This document shows, piece by piece, positions 1-5,084 of a stretch of DNA of 5,084 nt. A program made the position numbers and the translations under genes. How positions within the stretch are numbered: position 1 is the stretch's first letter; every line of letters starts with the position of its first letter. This DNA is from Acidobacteriaceae bacterium (GTDB lineage: Bacteria; Acidobacteriota; Terriglobia; Bryobacterales; Bryobacteraceae), in contig JAFAQG010000326.1 in assembly GCA_019246575.1 (NCBI GenBank), positions 1-5,084 on the forward strand, given 5' to 3'. The notes beneath the pieces were generated by a model, which saw nothing but the letters and a program-made list of their open reading frames with translations, was not told where the DNA came from and did not search any database.

Positions 1-597
1 CGCCGCATGGCTCGTCACGCCCATCTTCGGTTCTCCGGTCGCGCCCGATGTCAGGTACAGAATCGCGGAATCTTCGGGCGATAAATCCTCCTGTATTCGC
101 TCGAACACCGACTCATCGCGCTGCAGGCGCCGCAACTCCTCGAGCGACATCGCATCTGGCGCGTCGCCTCTCATGACAATCAGATGCGCCGGCATCTGCC
201 CGCTGCATTCCGCCACAGCATCGCGAAGCGCGGCGAGCGTCTTCGCGTCTTCCACAAACAGGAAACTTGTCTCAGTCTGCTGAATATTCCGCGCCAGGTC
301 TGCCACGGGATACGCGGTGTAGAGTGCCGCGGCAACTCCGCCCGCGCCCATGATTCCGAGATCCACCAGATAAAACTCCGCTGTCGTCTCCGAAAGAATC
401 GCCGCGACTTCGCCTTTGCGCAATCCGAGCGCGTGCAATCCGAGCGCAATTTCTCGCGAAATGCGCATCCAATCGTTCCACGAATAGGTCTGGTATTCCC
501 GTTTTGCTTTATCTCCCGAAGGCTGATGCAAGGCGGCTGCGTCGCCATGCTGACGCGCGGTTTCTTCGAGCACCGTGAACACGTTGCGTCCTGCCAT
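1..597 (-). CDS. AMP-forming acyl-CoA synthetase (long-chain fatty acid--CoA ligase-like), N-terminal part, cut by window edge
   Basis: The reverse strand reads open from an ATG at 597 to the window edge (199 codons, no stop), so this is the N-terminal third of a protein of the ANL superfamily. Members activate a carboxylic acid with ATP to an acyl-adenylate and then transfer it to CoA. The protein starts MAGRNVFTVLEETARQHGD, the usual opening of FadD-type ligases. Residues about 50-115 follow the family pattern (GLHALGLRKGEVAAILSE, then MGAGGVAAALYTAYP). Residues 180-194 carry the ATP-binding P-loop, LTSGATGEPKMGV, compared with the canonical TSGTTGxPKG. The adenylation core and C-terminal lid lie outside the window, so chain-length preference cannot be judged. 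The gene is divergent from the LOG gene. Frame, start and P-loop agree; the ANL family call is firm, while 'long-chain' is inferred from the N-terminal style. A start at 597 would leave almost no 5' leader if the promoter at 605-633 is real. Confidence 0.9.
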   Translation of the reverse strand, partial: MAGRNVFTVLEETARQHGDAAALHQPSGDKAKREYQTYSWNDWMRISREIALGLHALGLRKGEVAAILSETTAEFYLVDLGIMGAGGVAAALYTAYPVADLARNIQQTETSFLFVEDAKTLAALRDAVAECSGQMPAHLIVMRGDAPDAMSLEELRRLQRDESVFERIQEDLSPEDSAILYLTSGATGEPKMGVTSHAA

Positions 598-604
598 CGC
601 CCGA

Positions 605-633
605 ATTTTAGCAACCCGGAACGCCTGTCTCGA
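605..633 (-). promoter_or_regulatory. Candidate promoter of the acyl-CoA synthetase gene (extended -10, possibly leaderless)
   Basis: On the minus strand, TAAAAT (605-610) is preceded by TGC, giving an extended -10 (TGnTAAAAT). Seventeen bases further upstream is TCGAGA (628-633), which matches four of six -35 consensus positions. Transcription would begin about 7 bases after the -10, at or next to the ATG at 597, and no Shine-Dalgarno-like sequence precedes that ATG. Predicted by eye only. If it is wrong, the true promoter must overlap the start of the LOG gene. Confidence 0.4.
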
Positions 634-648
634 TGCGACAATCGATAC

Positions 649-1491
649 TTGCCTTCTGAAGAAGAGGAAAGCGCCGCATCCGCTGATACCGATCTCCGGC
701 GCCCCGTGGCCTACCGCGAGGAAGCGTTCCTCCAAAGCCCGGATTCCCGGCCGCTCCGCATTCTCTCCGAGTATCTTTGGCCGCTCGCTCACTTTCAGGA
801 AGAAAAAATTCAGGACACGATCGTCTTCTTCGGCTCCGCTCGTATCGACGAACATGGCCCGCTCGGCCGCTATTACAATGAGGCGCGCGAACTCGCGCGT
901 ATGGTCACCGAATGGGCGGAATCCATCTCTCAGGAAAGATCGAACAGCGAAAATCCTCGCCACCGTTTTGTCGTCTGCTCCGGCGGAGGGCCCGGCATCA
1001 TGGAAGCGGCGAATCGTGGCGCCCGCGACGCCGGCGGAAAAACGGTCGGCCTGAACATCGGATTACCCTTCGAGCAGCGGCCCAACCCCTACATCACTCC
1101 CGAGCTCTCGTTCGAATTTCACTACTTCTTCATGCGCAAGTTCTGGTTCGCGTATCTTGCCAAAGCTCTAGTCGTATTTCCCGGCGGCTTCGGCACTCTC
1201 GACGAGCTCAGTGAGATTCTTACGCTCGCTCAAACCAAGAAGCTCGAAAGCAAAATCTTGATCGTGCTCTACGGCTCTGAATTTTGGAACGAGATCGTCA
1301 ACTTCGACGCGCTCGTGAAGCACGACGTCATCTCCCCCTCCGACCTGAACCTGTTTCGTTTTGCCGACACGCCCGAAGCCGCCCTCCAGATCCTCAAAGA
1401 GGGCCTGACTCGTTACTATCTCGAGCCTGAGCGCGGTCTTCCTCGCCCCGTCGAAGAAGCTCCCGAGATCGCGCGCACCCGCACTTCTTAA
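649..1491 (+). CDS. LOG/TIGR00730-family Rossmann-fold protein, putative nucleotide 5'-monophosphate phosphoribohydrolase
   Basis: The family (once called 'lysine decarboxylase' because of its PGGxGTxxE motif) cleaves the N-glycosidic bond of nucleoside monophosphates, releasing base and ribose 5-phosphate. Plant and some bacterial members activate cytokinins this way. Counting from the TTG at 649 (280 residues), visible motifs are DTIVFFGSARI (56-66), the phosphate-binding SGGGPGIMEAANRGA (111-125), FFMRKF (160-165) and PGGFGTLDEL (178-187), with R163 and E186 as expected catalytic residues. It is longer than the ~190-residue LOG core: the N-terminal 55 residues and a C-terminal tail after about residue 255 are extra, as in the longer bacterial subgroup. 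The start is uncertain. No in-frame ATG lies between 549 and 901, and the frame upstream runs antisense through the ligase gene. TTG 649 and GTG 706 are the plausible starts; neither has a good ribosome-binding site. First gene of the plus-strand block, 3 bases before the next. The natural substrate cannot be read from sequence. Confidence 0.85.
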   Translation: MPSEEEESAASADTDLRRPVAYREEAFLQSPDSRPLRILSEYLWPLAHFQEEKIQDTIVFFGSARIDEHGPLGRYYNEARELARMVTEWAESISQERSNSENPRHRFVVCSGGGPGIMEAANRGARDAGGKTVGLNIGLPFEQRPNPYITPELSFEFHYFFMRKFWFAYLAKALVVFPGGFGTLDELSEILTLAQTKKLESKILIVLYGSEFWNEIVNFDALVKHDVISPSDLNLFRFADTPEAALQILKEGLTRYYLEPERGLPRPVEEAPEIARTRTS

Positions 1492-1494
1492 CGC

Positions 1495-2322
1495 ATGTCC
1501 GTAAAACTCTTCCGCACCGCCGCCGGAAATCTCGTAGAAAACAGCGGCACTTGGTATCGGCTCCCCGATGAAGACTGGCAGGCTCTCACGACGCGCGACG
1601 ATCTGCCCGAATACCTGGACTCTCGCTTGCCCGATCTGGAAATTGCGCCAGCGCCGCGCGCCTTACTTGCGCCCGTTGTCGCGCAAGAAGTCTGGGCCGC
1701 AGGCGTCACCTACTACCGCAGCCGAACCGCGCGGATGGAAGAATCGCAAACAGCCGGCGGAGACAGTTTCTATGACCGCGTCTATCACGCCGAGCGCCCC
1801 GAGCTGTTCTTCAAGTCCACCCCTCATCGCGTCGCCGCGCCCGACGCTGCCGTGCACATCCGCAAGGACTCGAAGTGGAACGTTCCCGAGCCCGAGCTCG
1901 CGCTTCTGCTCTCGCCTTCCGGCAAACTCACCGGCTACACCATCGGCAACGATATGAGCTCCCGCGATATTGAAGGCGAAAATCCGCTCTACTTGCCCCA
2001 AGCCAAAGTCTACGATCGCTCCTGCGCGCTCGGCCCCGGCATTCTCGTTTCTCACGCGTCCTTGCCCCAAGCAACGCGCATTCGTCTCGAGATTCTGCGC
2101 GACGCGCAAACCGCATTTGCCGATGAAATCACCATCGATCAAATGAAGCGAACGCCCGAAACCTTGATCGAATATCTTTTCCGCGAGAACTCTTTCCCCA
2201 ACGGTTGTTTTCTGTTGACCGGGACCGGCATCATACCTCCGGATTCCTTCACGCTCGCGCCCGGCGATCGCATCCGCATTTCCATTGATGCCATCGGCAC
2301 GTTGGAAAACGTCGTCGATTGA
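1495..2322 (+). CDS. FAH-superfamily enzyme, probable 2-keto-3-deoxypentonate (arabinonate) dehydratase-like
   Basis: A 275-residue cytosolic enzyme of the fumarylacetoacetate hydrolase fold. Metal-binding acidic residues are visible as E132 and E134 in VPEPEL and D153 in IGNDMSSRD. Other family blocks are [15 protein letters not shown] (70-84), [11 protein letters not shown] (103-113) and [13 protein letters not shown] (162-174) with lysine K171. The combination [21 protein letters not shown] is the pattern I associate with 2-keto-3-deoxy-D-arabinonate dehydratases, which make 2,5-dioxopentanoate in non-phosphorylating pentose oxidation. That assignment comes from remembered motif similarity. 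It lacks the NYxxHxxE dyad seen in the next gene, which argues against a C-C bond hydrolase. Other database names would be 2-hydroxyhepta-2,4-diene-1,7-dioate isomerase or simply FAH-family protein. The ATG lies 3 bases after the LOG stop with no Shine-Dalgarno sequence, so translational coupling is likely. No pentonate dehydratase or semialdehyde dehydrogenase is in view to confirm the pathway. Confidence 0.85.
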   Translation: MSVKLFRTAAGNLVENSGTWYRLPDEDWQALTTRDDLPEYLDSRLPDLEIAPAPRALLAPVVAQEVWAAGVTYYRSRTARMEESQTAGGDSFYDRVYHAERPELFFKSTPHRVAAPDAAVHIRKDSKWNVPEPELALLLSPSGKLTGYTIGNDMSSRDIEGENPLYLPQAKVYDRSCALGPGILVSHASLPQATRIRLEILRDAQTAFADEITIDQMKRTPETLIEYLFRENSFPNGCFLLTGTGIIPPDSFTLAPGDRIRISIDAIGTLENVVD

Positions 2323-2348
2323 ACCGCTCAGCGTCTAAGATGACAGGC

Positions 2349-3206
2349 ATGCGGCTTGTCACGTTCGAATTCGCTGGCCAGGCGCGTCCCGGCGTTCTCT
2401 CCGGCGACGACACGGTGCTCGACCTCTCTTCGCTCGGCTTCTCCACTCTGCTCGATTTCATTGCCGGAGGCGACGCTGCCCGCGCCCAAGCCGAAAAGCT
2501 TGTGACTCAAGTACCCGAGCCGGCCATGCACCGTCTGAAAAATGTCAAGCTGCTCGCGCCCATTCCTAGACCGCGCAAGCTGATCTGCGTCGGCCTGAAC
2601 TATCGTGATCACGCCAAAGAAACCGGCGCCGAAATCCCCAAGGTTCCCACCATATTTAATAAGTTCCCCACATGCGTCATCGGCCCGGGAGAAAACATCG
2701 TTTTACCCAAAGTTTCAAAATCGCCCGACTATGAGGCCGAATTCGCTTTCGTCATCGGTCGCGGTGGCCGTCACATCGCCGCCGAACAATGGACCGATCA
2801 CGTCTTCGGCTATACCATCGTCAACGACGTGAGCGCCCGCGATTATCAGCGCGCCACATCGCAATGGCTCATGGGCAAGACCTTTGACACTTTCGCACCC
2901 ATGGGACCTTGGATCGTAACGGCCGACGCCATCTCGGATCCTCACGATCTCGATATCCGAATCGAAATCAACGGCGAAACGCTCCAGGATTCGAACACGC
3001 GCGAGTTGATTTTCAGAATTCCCGACCTGGTCGCCTTCCTCTCGAGCGTCTTCACACTCGAACCCGGCGATGTCGTCTCCACCGGAACGCCTGCGGGCGT
3101 AGGCTTTGTCCGCAAGCCGCCGCGCTTTCTCCGGCCGGGCGACCAGGTTGTTGTCAAAATTCCCGCCATCGGCGAATTGCGCAACCCAGTCGTCGCGGAA
3201 ACGTAG
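2349..3206 (+). CDS. FAH-superfamily hydrolase/decarboxylase, FAHD1-like (acylpyruvase/oxaloacetate decarboxylase type)
   Basis: A 285-residue FAH-fold enzyme. From the chosen start, residues 81-91 read VGLNYRDHAKE, giving H88 and E91 with the same i/i+3 spacing as the H-E catalytic dyad of human FAHD1. Metal ligands are E129 and E131 (DYEAEF) and D160 (IVNDVSARD). K177 (MGKTFD) and TGTPAGVG (246-253) complete the substrate pocket. FAHD1-type enzymes hydrolyse acylpyruvates or decarboxylate oxaloacetate; bacterial relatives include 2-hydroxyhepta-2,4-diene-1,7-dioate isomerase/decarboxylase (HpaG/HpcE). The exact substrate is open. Start choice: MRLVTFE at ATG 2349 is the usual family N-terminus. 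ATG 2340 would add MTG, and a TTG at 2319 that overlaps the previous gene's stop would add ten residues. None has a clear Shine-Dalgarno sequence. It lies 26 bases after the first FAH gene, and lpxD follows after 8 bases. Confidence 0.88.
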   Translation: MRLVTFEFAGQARPGVLSGDDTVLDLSSLGFSTLLDFIAGGDAARAQAEKLVTQVPEPAMHRLKNVKLLAPIPRPRKLICVGLNYRDHAKETGAEIPKVPTIFNKFPTCVIGPGENIVLPKVSKSPDYEAEFAFVIGRGGRHIAAEQWTDHVFGYTIVNDVSARDYQRATSQWLMGKTFDTFAPMGPWIVTADAISDPHDLDIRIEINGETLQDSNTRELIFRIPDLVAFLSSVFTLEPGDVVSTGTPAGVGFVRKPPRFLRPGDQVVVKIPAIGELRNPVVAET

Positions 3207-3214
3207 TTTTCTGT

Positions 3215-4282
3215 ATGAGCCTCAGATTGACTCTCGGGGAACTCGCCCAACGGCTCGGCTGCGAAGTATCGGGTAACGCAGATCTCGAAATTACCGGCGT
3301 CGCAACCCTTGAAAACGCGCTGCCGGGACACATCACCTTTCTCGCCAACACAAAATATGCGCCCAGGATCCGGACCACCCGCGCCGCCGCCGTGATCGCT
3401 GCCGAGCCGTTGAAAGATACCTCCGCCGCCACGTTGGTTTCGCGCAACCCATATCTCGATTTCGCTCGCACGCTGGCGCTCTATTATCAACCTCCCCAGC
3501 CGCCGCCCGGCATTCATCCTGCCGCTTGTATCGATCCCACCGCCTCCATCGGCCCAAACGCCTCCATTGGGCCCTACGCTGTCATCGGTCCGCAGACCAC
3601 CATCGGCGCCAACGCGGTGCTTCATCCGCACGCGGTCGTTTACCAGGGCTGCACCATTGGCGACGATTTCACCGCGCACGCGCATGTCTCCGTCCGCGAG
3701 TTCACGCGCATCGGTCATCGCGTGACGCTGCATAACGGCGTCGTCATCGGAGGCGATGGCTTCGGTTTCGCCAAAGGCGCCGATGGACGGCAACACAAAA
3801 TCGTCCAGTCCGGCGTCACGGTCATCGAAGACGATGTCGAGATACAAGCCCTCACATCCGTAGATCGCTCTACCTTGGGCGAAACGCGCGTTAAGCGCGG
3901 CGCCAAGATCGACAGCCTTTGCCAGATCGGCCACGCCTGCGTGGTCGGCGAAGACAACATCATCTGCGCGCAAACCGGTCTCGCGGGTAGCACGGTGCTC
4001 GAAGAAAACGTCATCATGGCCGGCCAGACCGGCGCCTCTGGTCACCTGACGATTCACAAAAATGCGATCGTCTGGGCACAAGCGGGTGTCGGTCACGACG
4101 TCCCGGAAAACGCGATCGTCAGCGGATCGCCAGCTTTCGATTCCCGCGAGTGGCTCCGTGCCTCCGCCGCCTACTCACGCCTTCCGGAAATCCTGCGCAC
4201 CGTCCGCGCTCTTGAGCGCCGTCTCGCCGCGCTCGAATCGAGCAAGTCGTCTCCCGAAACCGGGCCCGAGCCGCAACGATAA
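3215..4282 (+). CDS. lpxD: UDP-3-O-(3-hydroxyacyl)glucosamine N-acyltransferase LpxD
   Basis: LpxD transfers a 3-hydroxyacyl chain from acyl carrier protein to the 2-amino group of UDP-3-O-acylglucosamine, the third step of lipid A synthesis, as a cytoplasmic trimer. The 355-residue product (E. coli LpxD has 341) shows all three parts. The N-terminal nucleotide-binding domain is residues 1-95 (LTLGELAQRLGCEVSG; LENALPGHITFLANTKY). A left-handed beta-helix of hexapeptide repeats spans about 100-305. The C-terminal helix follows PAFDSREWLR (306-315). Catalytic His is H240 in QIGHACVVG (E. coli H239), and H277 in SGHLTI falls where E. coli H276 lies, with identical spacing of 37. GDGFGFA (180-186) is a family signature. 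ATG 3215 gives the expected MSLRLTLGEL N-terminus; the frame is open further upstream but there lies inside the preceding gene. The last ~15 residues (Ser/Pro/Glu-rich) are an uncommon hydrophilic tail. The start is 8 bases after the FAH stop, with only a weak, distant GCGGAA as ribosome site. Confidence 0.96.
   Translation: MSLRLTLGELAQRLGCEVSGNADLEITGVATLENALPGHITFLANTKYAPRIRTTRAAAVIAAEPLKDTSAATLVSRNPYLDFARTLALYYQPPQPPPGIHPAACIDPTASIGPNASIGPYAVIGPQTTIGANAVLHPHAVVYQGCTIGDDFTAHAHVSVREFTRIGHRVTLHNGVVIGGDGFGFAKGADGRQHKIVQSGVTVIEDDVEIQALTSVDRSTLGETRVKRGAKIDSLCQIGHACVVGEDNIICAQTGLAGSTVLEENVIMAGQTGASGHLTIHKNAIVWAQAGVGHDVPENAIVSGSPAFDSREWLRASAAYSRLPEILRTVRALERRLAALESSKSSPETGPEPQR
3542..3613 (+). 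repeat. 18-base tandem units encoding LpxD hexapeptide repeats
   Basis: Four consecutive 18-base units (starting at 3542, 3560, 3578 and 3596) encode ASIGPN, ASIGPY, AVIGPQ and TTIGAN, i.e. LpxD residues 110-133. The first two units are nearly identical at DNA level and differ mainly at third positions. This is a coding repeat forming turns of the left-handed beta-helix, not a mobile or regulatory repeat. Confidence 0.8.
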
Positions 4283-4348
4283 GAGCGAAAACGCCTGCGG
4301 CGTGGCAGATGAATTGCAACTGGAGAACGTATCGTTAAGCCAGTTTCG

Positions 4349-4377
4349 TTGACGCGGCAGCTCAATAGTGATACCAA
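4349..4377 (+). promoter_or_regulatory. Weak sigma-70-like promoter candidate for the secreted-protein gene
   Basis: TTGACG (4349-4354) matches five of six -35 positions. After 17 bases comes TACCAA (4372-4377), only three of six for the -10; GATACC at 15-base spacing is no better. It is placed sensibly, about 40 bases before the start codon at 4417, and would make that gene independent of the lpxD operon. Without a better -10 this stays tentative. Confidence 0.28.
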
Positions 4378-4404
4378 TTGCGTTAATCACCCCTGGTTTT
4401 CGAC

Positions 4405-4409
4405 GAGGA
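4405..4409 (+). promoter_or_regulatory. Shine-Dalgarno sequence that fixes the start at 4417
   Basis: GAGGA sits seven bases before ATG 4417, close to ideal spacing. An overlapping ATG at 4410 is in another frame, lies directly against the motif, and gives a protein without a signal peptide that ends at 4928. The Shine-Dalgarno position therefore chooses 4417. It is the only clear ribosome-binding site in the window. Confidence 0.7.
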
Positions 4410-4416
4410 ATGCGTG

Positions 4417-5084
4417 ATGACCAAATACTATGCTGTTCTGCTGATCACGGCCGCTCTTGGCGTTTGTCTCGCTCAGTTCGGGGCGCAGCAATCGCTCAAG
4501 TCTGCACAGCAGCCGCCCACATATTCGCGTCAACCACCCACGTCCGATTTCCCGCCTTCCCAGCAGCCGCCATCGCACAATCACACCAAGCCCGATCCGC
4601 CGATAATTTTCCTCGGCCCTTCACCATGGAGCGGCCCTATAGCCGCATTCCCTGGACCATGCGGCCAGCCCTCGAGCCGCGAACAAGAGAAGACCGTAAG
4701 CGATCATGGCCCGCAGTGTCCGCTGCTCTACAGCATGAGTTCCTTATCCGTGCTGGGCTTCGTTCAGGGCAGCTGGCCGATGGTGCTCGATTACGAGCTT
4801 CGCGAGCCCGGCATTTATCTGGTCACAGTTTCCGTCGAAGGTCAGGATCCTTTCCAATATTTGCTGGACGGCAGCACCGTCGGCCATCGGCAGACGATCT
4901 TTTCTCTGCCGCCGCGCCTCGGCCCTAAACCCGTAGTCGCTAATTGCACGCTCAGTGCGTTGAGCGGCACTCCCGGAGAAGTACGTCACCGTTACGTGCG
5001 CGTCTTCGGCTGGGGCTGCGGCCCGCGAGCAGTCGGTTCCGTGGCCATTGACCAGGTGCGCTTCTCGCCGCCTTCCGTGCATCC
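4417..5084 (+). CDS. Secreted Pro/Gln-rich protein with a four-cysteine, probably beta-sandwich domain, unknown function; C-terminus cut by window edge
   Basis: I do not recognise this family. The frame is open from ATG 4417 to the edge (222 codons plus two bases, no stop). Residues 1-19 look like a signal peptide: Lys at 3, a hydrophobic stretch YAVLLITAALGVCLA, and possible cleavage after A19. C17 is preceded by Val, so a lipobox is unlikely. Residues 24-80 are low-complexity and rich in Pro, Gln and Ser (QQPPTYSRQPP, PPSQQPPSHNH), resembling an extended extracytoplasmic linker. From about 95 the sequence alternates hydrophobic and polar residues as in beta strands (MVLDYELREPGIYLVTVSVEG; SVAIDQVRFSP), hinting at a jelly-roll or Ig-like fold. 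Cysteines remaining after cleavage are C82, C101, C177 and C201, enough for two disulfides in the periplasm or outside. The preceding gap and its own Shine-Dalgarno sequence suggest separate expression from lpxD. The coding call rests on signal peptide, ribosome site and long open frame. Confidence 0.72.
   Translation, partial: MTKYYAVLLITAALGVCLAQFGAQQSLKSAQQPPTYSRQPPTSDFPPSQQPPSHNHTKPDPPIIFLGPSPWSGPIAAFPGPCGQPSSREQEKTVSDHGPQCPLLYSMSSLSVLGFVQGSWPMVLDYELREPGIYLVTVSVEGQDPFQYLLDGSTVGHRQTIFSLPPRLGPKPVVANCTLSALSGTPGEVRHRYVRVFGWGCGPRAVGSVAIDQVRFSPPSVH

Larger units (their letters stand above)
4283..4416. other. Intergenic gap between lpxD and the secreted-protein gene
   Basis: These 134 bases contain no supportable gene. 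A five-base-pair hairpin (ACGCC-TGC-GGCGT, 4291-4303) follows lpxD by nine bases but has no T-run on the plus strand, so it is not a convincing lpxD terminator. A short inverted pair GTGAT (4368-4372) / ATCAC (4386-4390) flanks CAATTG and could be an operator, but five-base arms arise easily by chance. A nine-codon ATG frame at 4309-4338 has no ribosome-binding site and is not called. Confidence 0.5.

Noticed and set aside
180..641. 153-codon minus-strand frame
   Set aside because: It overlaps the ligase on the same strand in another frame, is rich in Arg, Trp and Cys, and shows no family motif.
184..648. Upstream ATG (184) giving a 435-residue LOG protein
   Set aside because: This stretch is antisense to the acyl-CoA synthetase, whose protein sequence is clearly conserved. 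The added residues look like a shadow frame (Arg/Cys/His-rich), and family homology begins only around 706.
633..659. Programmed +1 frameshift (prfB-like) at TTC-TGA
   Set aside because: The slipped phenylalanine tRNA would pair poorly with TCT and no stimulatory Shine-Dalgarno-like element precedes it; a non-ATG start is simpler.
2909..3214. Extending lpxD upstream to 2909
   Set aside because: The extension lies within the second FAH gene in a different frame and has no LpxD similarity; LpxD proteins begin at the MSLRLTLGEL position.
2942..4096. 384-codon open frame antisense to the second FAH gene and lpxD
   Set aside because: Striking length, but its Asp/Gly/Ala-rich composition is what the reverse of C-ending codons produces. 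It spans two genes with strong homology, and its product has no recognisable motif.
4291..4303. Hairpin ACGCC-TGC-GGCGT after lpxD as a terminator
   Set aside because: The stem is five base pairs with no T-run on the plus strand. The TTTT that follows it is on the minus strand, where no gene needs terminating.
4465..4467. Cys17 of the secreted protein as a lipoprotein acylation site
   Set aside because: The residues before it are L-G-V, and a lipobox needs Gly, Ala or Ser directly before the Cys.
4368..4928. 186-codon frame overlapping the start of the secreted-protein gene
   Set aside because: Arg/Ser/His-rich shadow with no ribosome-binding site. The frame at 4417 has a Shine-Dalgarno sequence, a signal peptide and a longer open reading.
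4744..5082. Minus-strand frame opposite the secreted-protein gene
   Set aside because: No motif, no ribosome-binding site, and explained as the complement of the better-supported plus-strand gene.

Overview
The window looks like chromosomal DNA from a GC-rich Gram-negative bacterium. The lpxD gene implies lipid A synthesis and therefore an outer membrane. The style of the proteins (a long LOG-family protein, tandem FAH-fold enzymes, a TSGATGEPKM-type acyl-CoA ligase, a secreted Pro/Gln-rich protein) makes me think of an Acidobacteriota member. That placement is an inference from remembered family resemblance, not from a marker gene.

Layout: 1-597 (minus strand) is the N-terminal 199 residues of an AMP-forming acyl-CoA synthetase that runs off the left edge. 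A 51-base divergent gap (598-648) separates it from a plus-strand block of four tightly packed genes: a LOG/TIGR00730-type Rossmann protein (649-1491), two FAH-superfamily enzymes (1495-2322 and 2349-3206) and lpxD (3215-4282). Gaps inside the block are 3, 26 and 8 bases, so a single transcript is likely. A 134-base gap follows, with no convincing terminator and one weak promoter candidate. The last gene (4417 to the right edge, incomplete) encodes a secreted, Pro/Gln-rich, four-cysteine protein that I do not recognise.

How the genes may work together: the two FAH enzymes are not duplicates. The first resembles 2-keto-3-deoxypentonate dehydratases. The second carries the His/Glu dyad of FAHD1-type acylpyruvase/oxaloacetate decarboxylase enzymes. 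With the LOG protein (nucleotide-monophosphate phosphoribohydrolase family) and the acyl-CoA ligase, the neighbourhood is mostly small-molecule catabolism or metabolite clean-up. The lipid A acyltransferase is attached to it without the usual bamA/fabZ/lpxA neighbours in view.

I see no RNA gene, CRISPR array, insertion sequence, phage gene or attachment site, and no strong sign of a new defence or mobile system. The most unusual points are the unknown secreted protein, the divergent pair of FAH enzymes, the isolated lpxD, and the near absence of Shine-Dalgarno sequences in the operon, including a probable leaderless start for the ligase.
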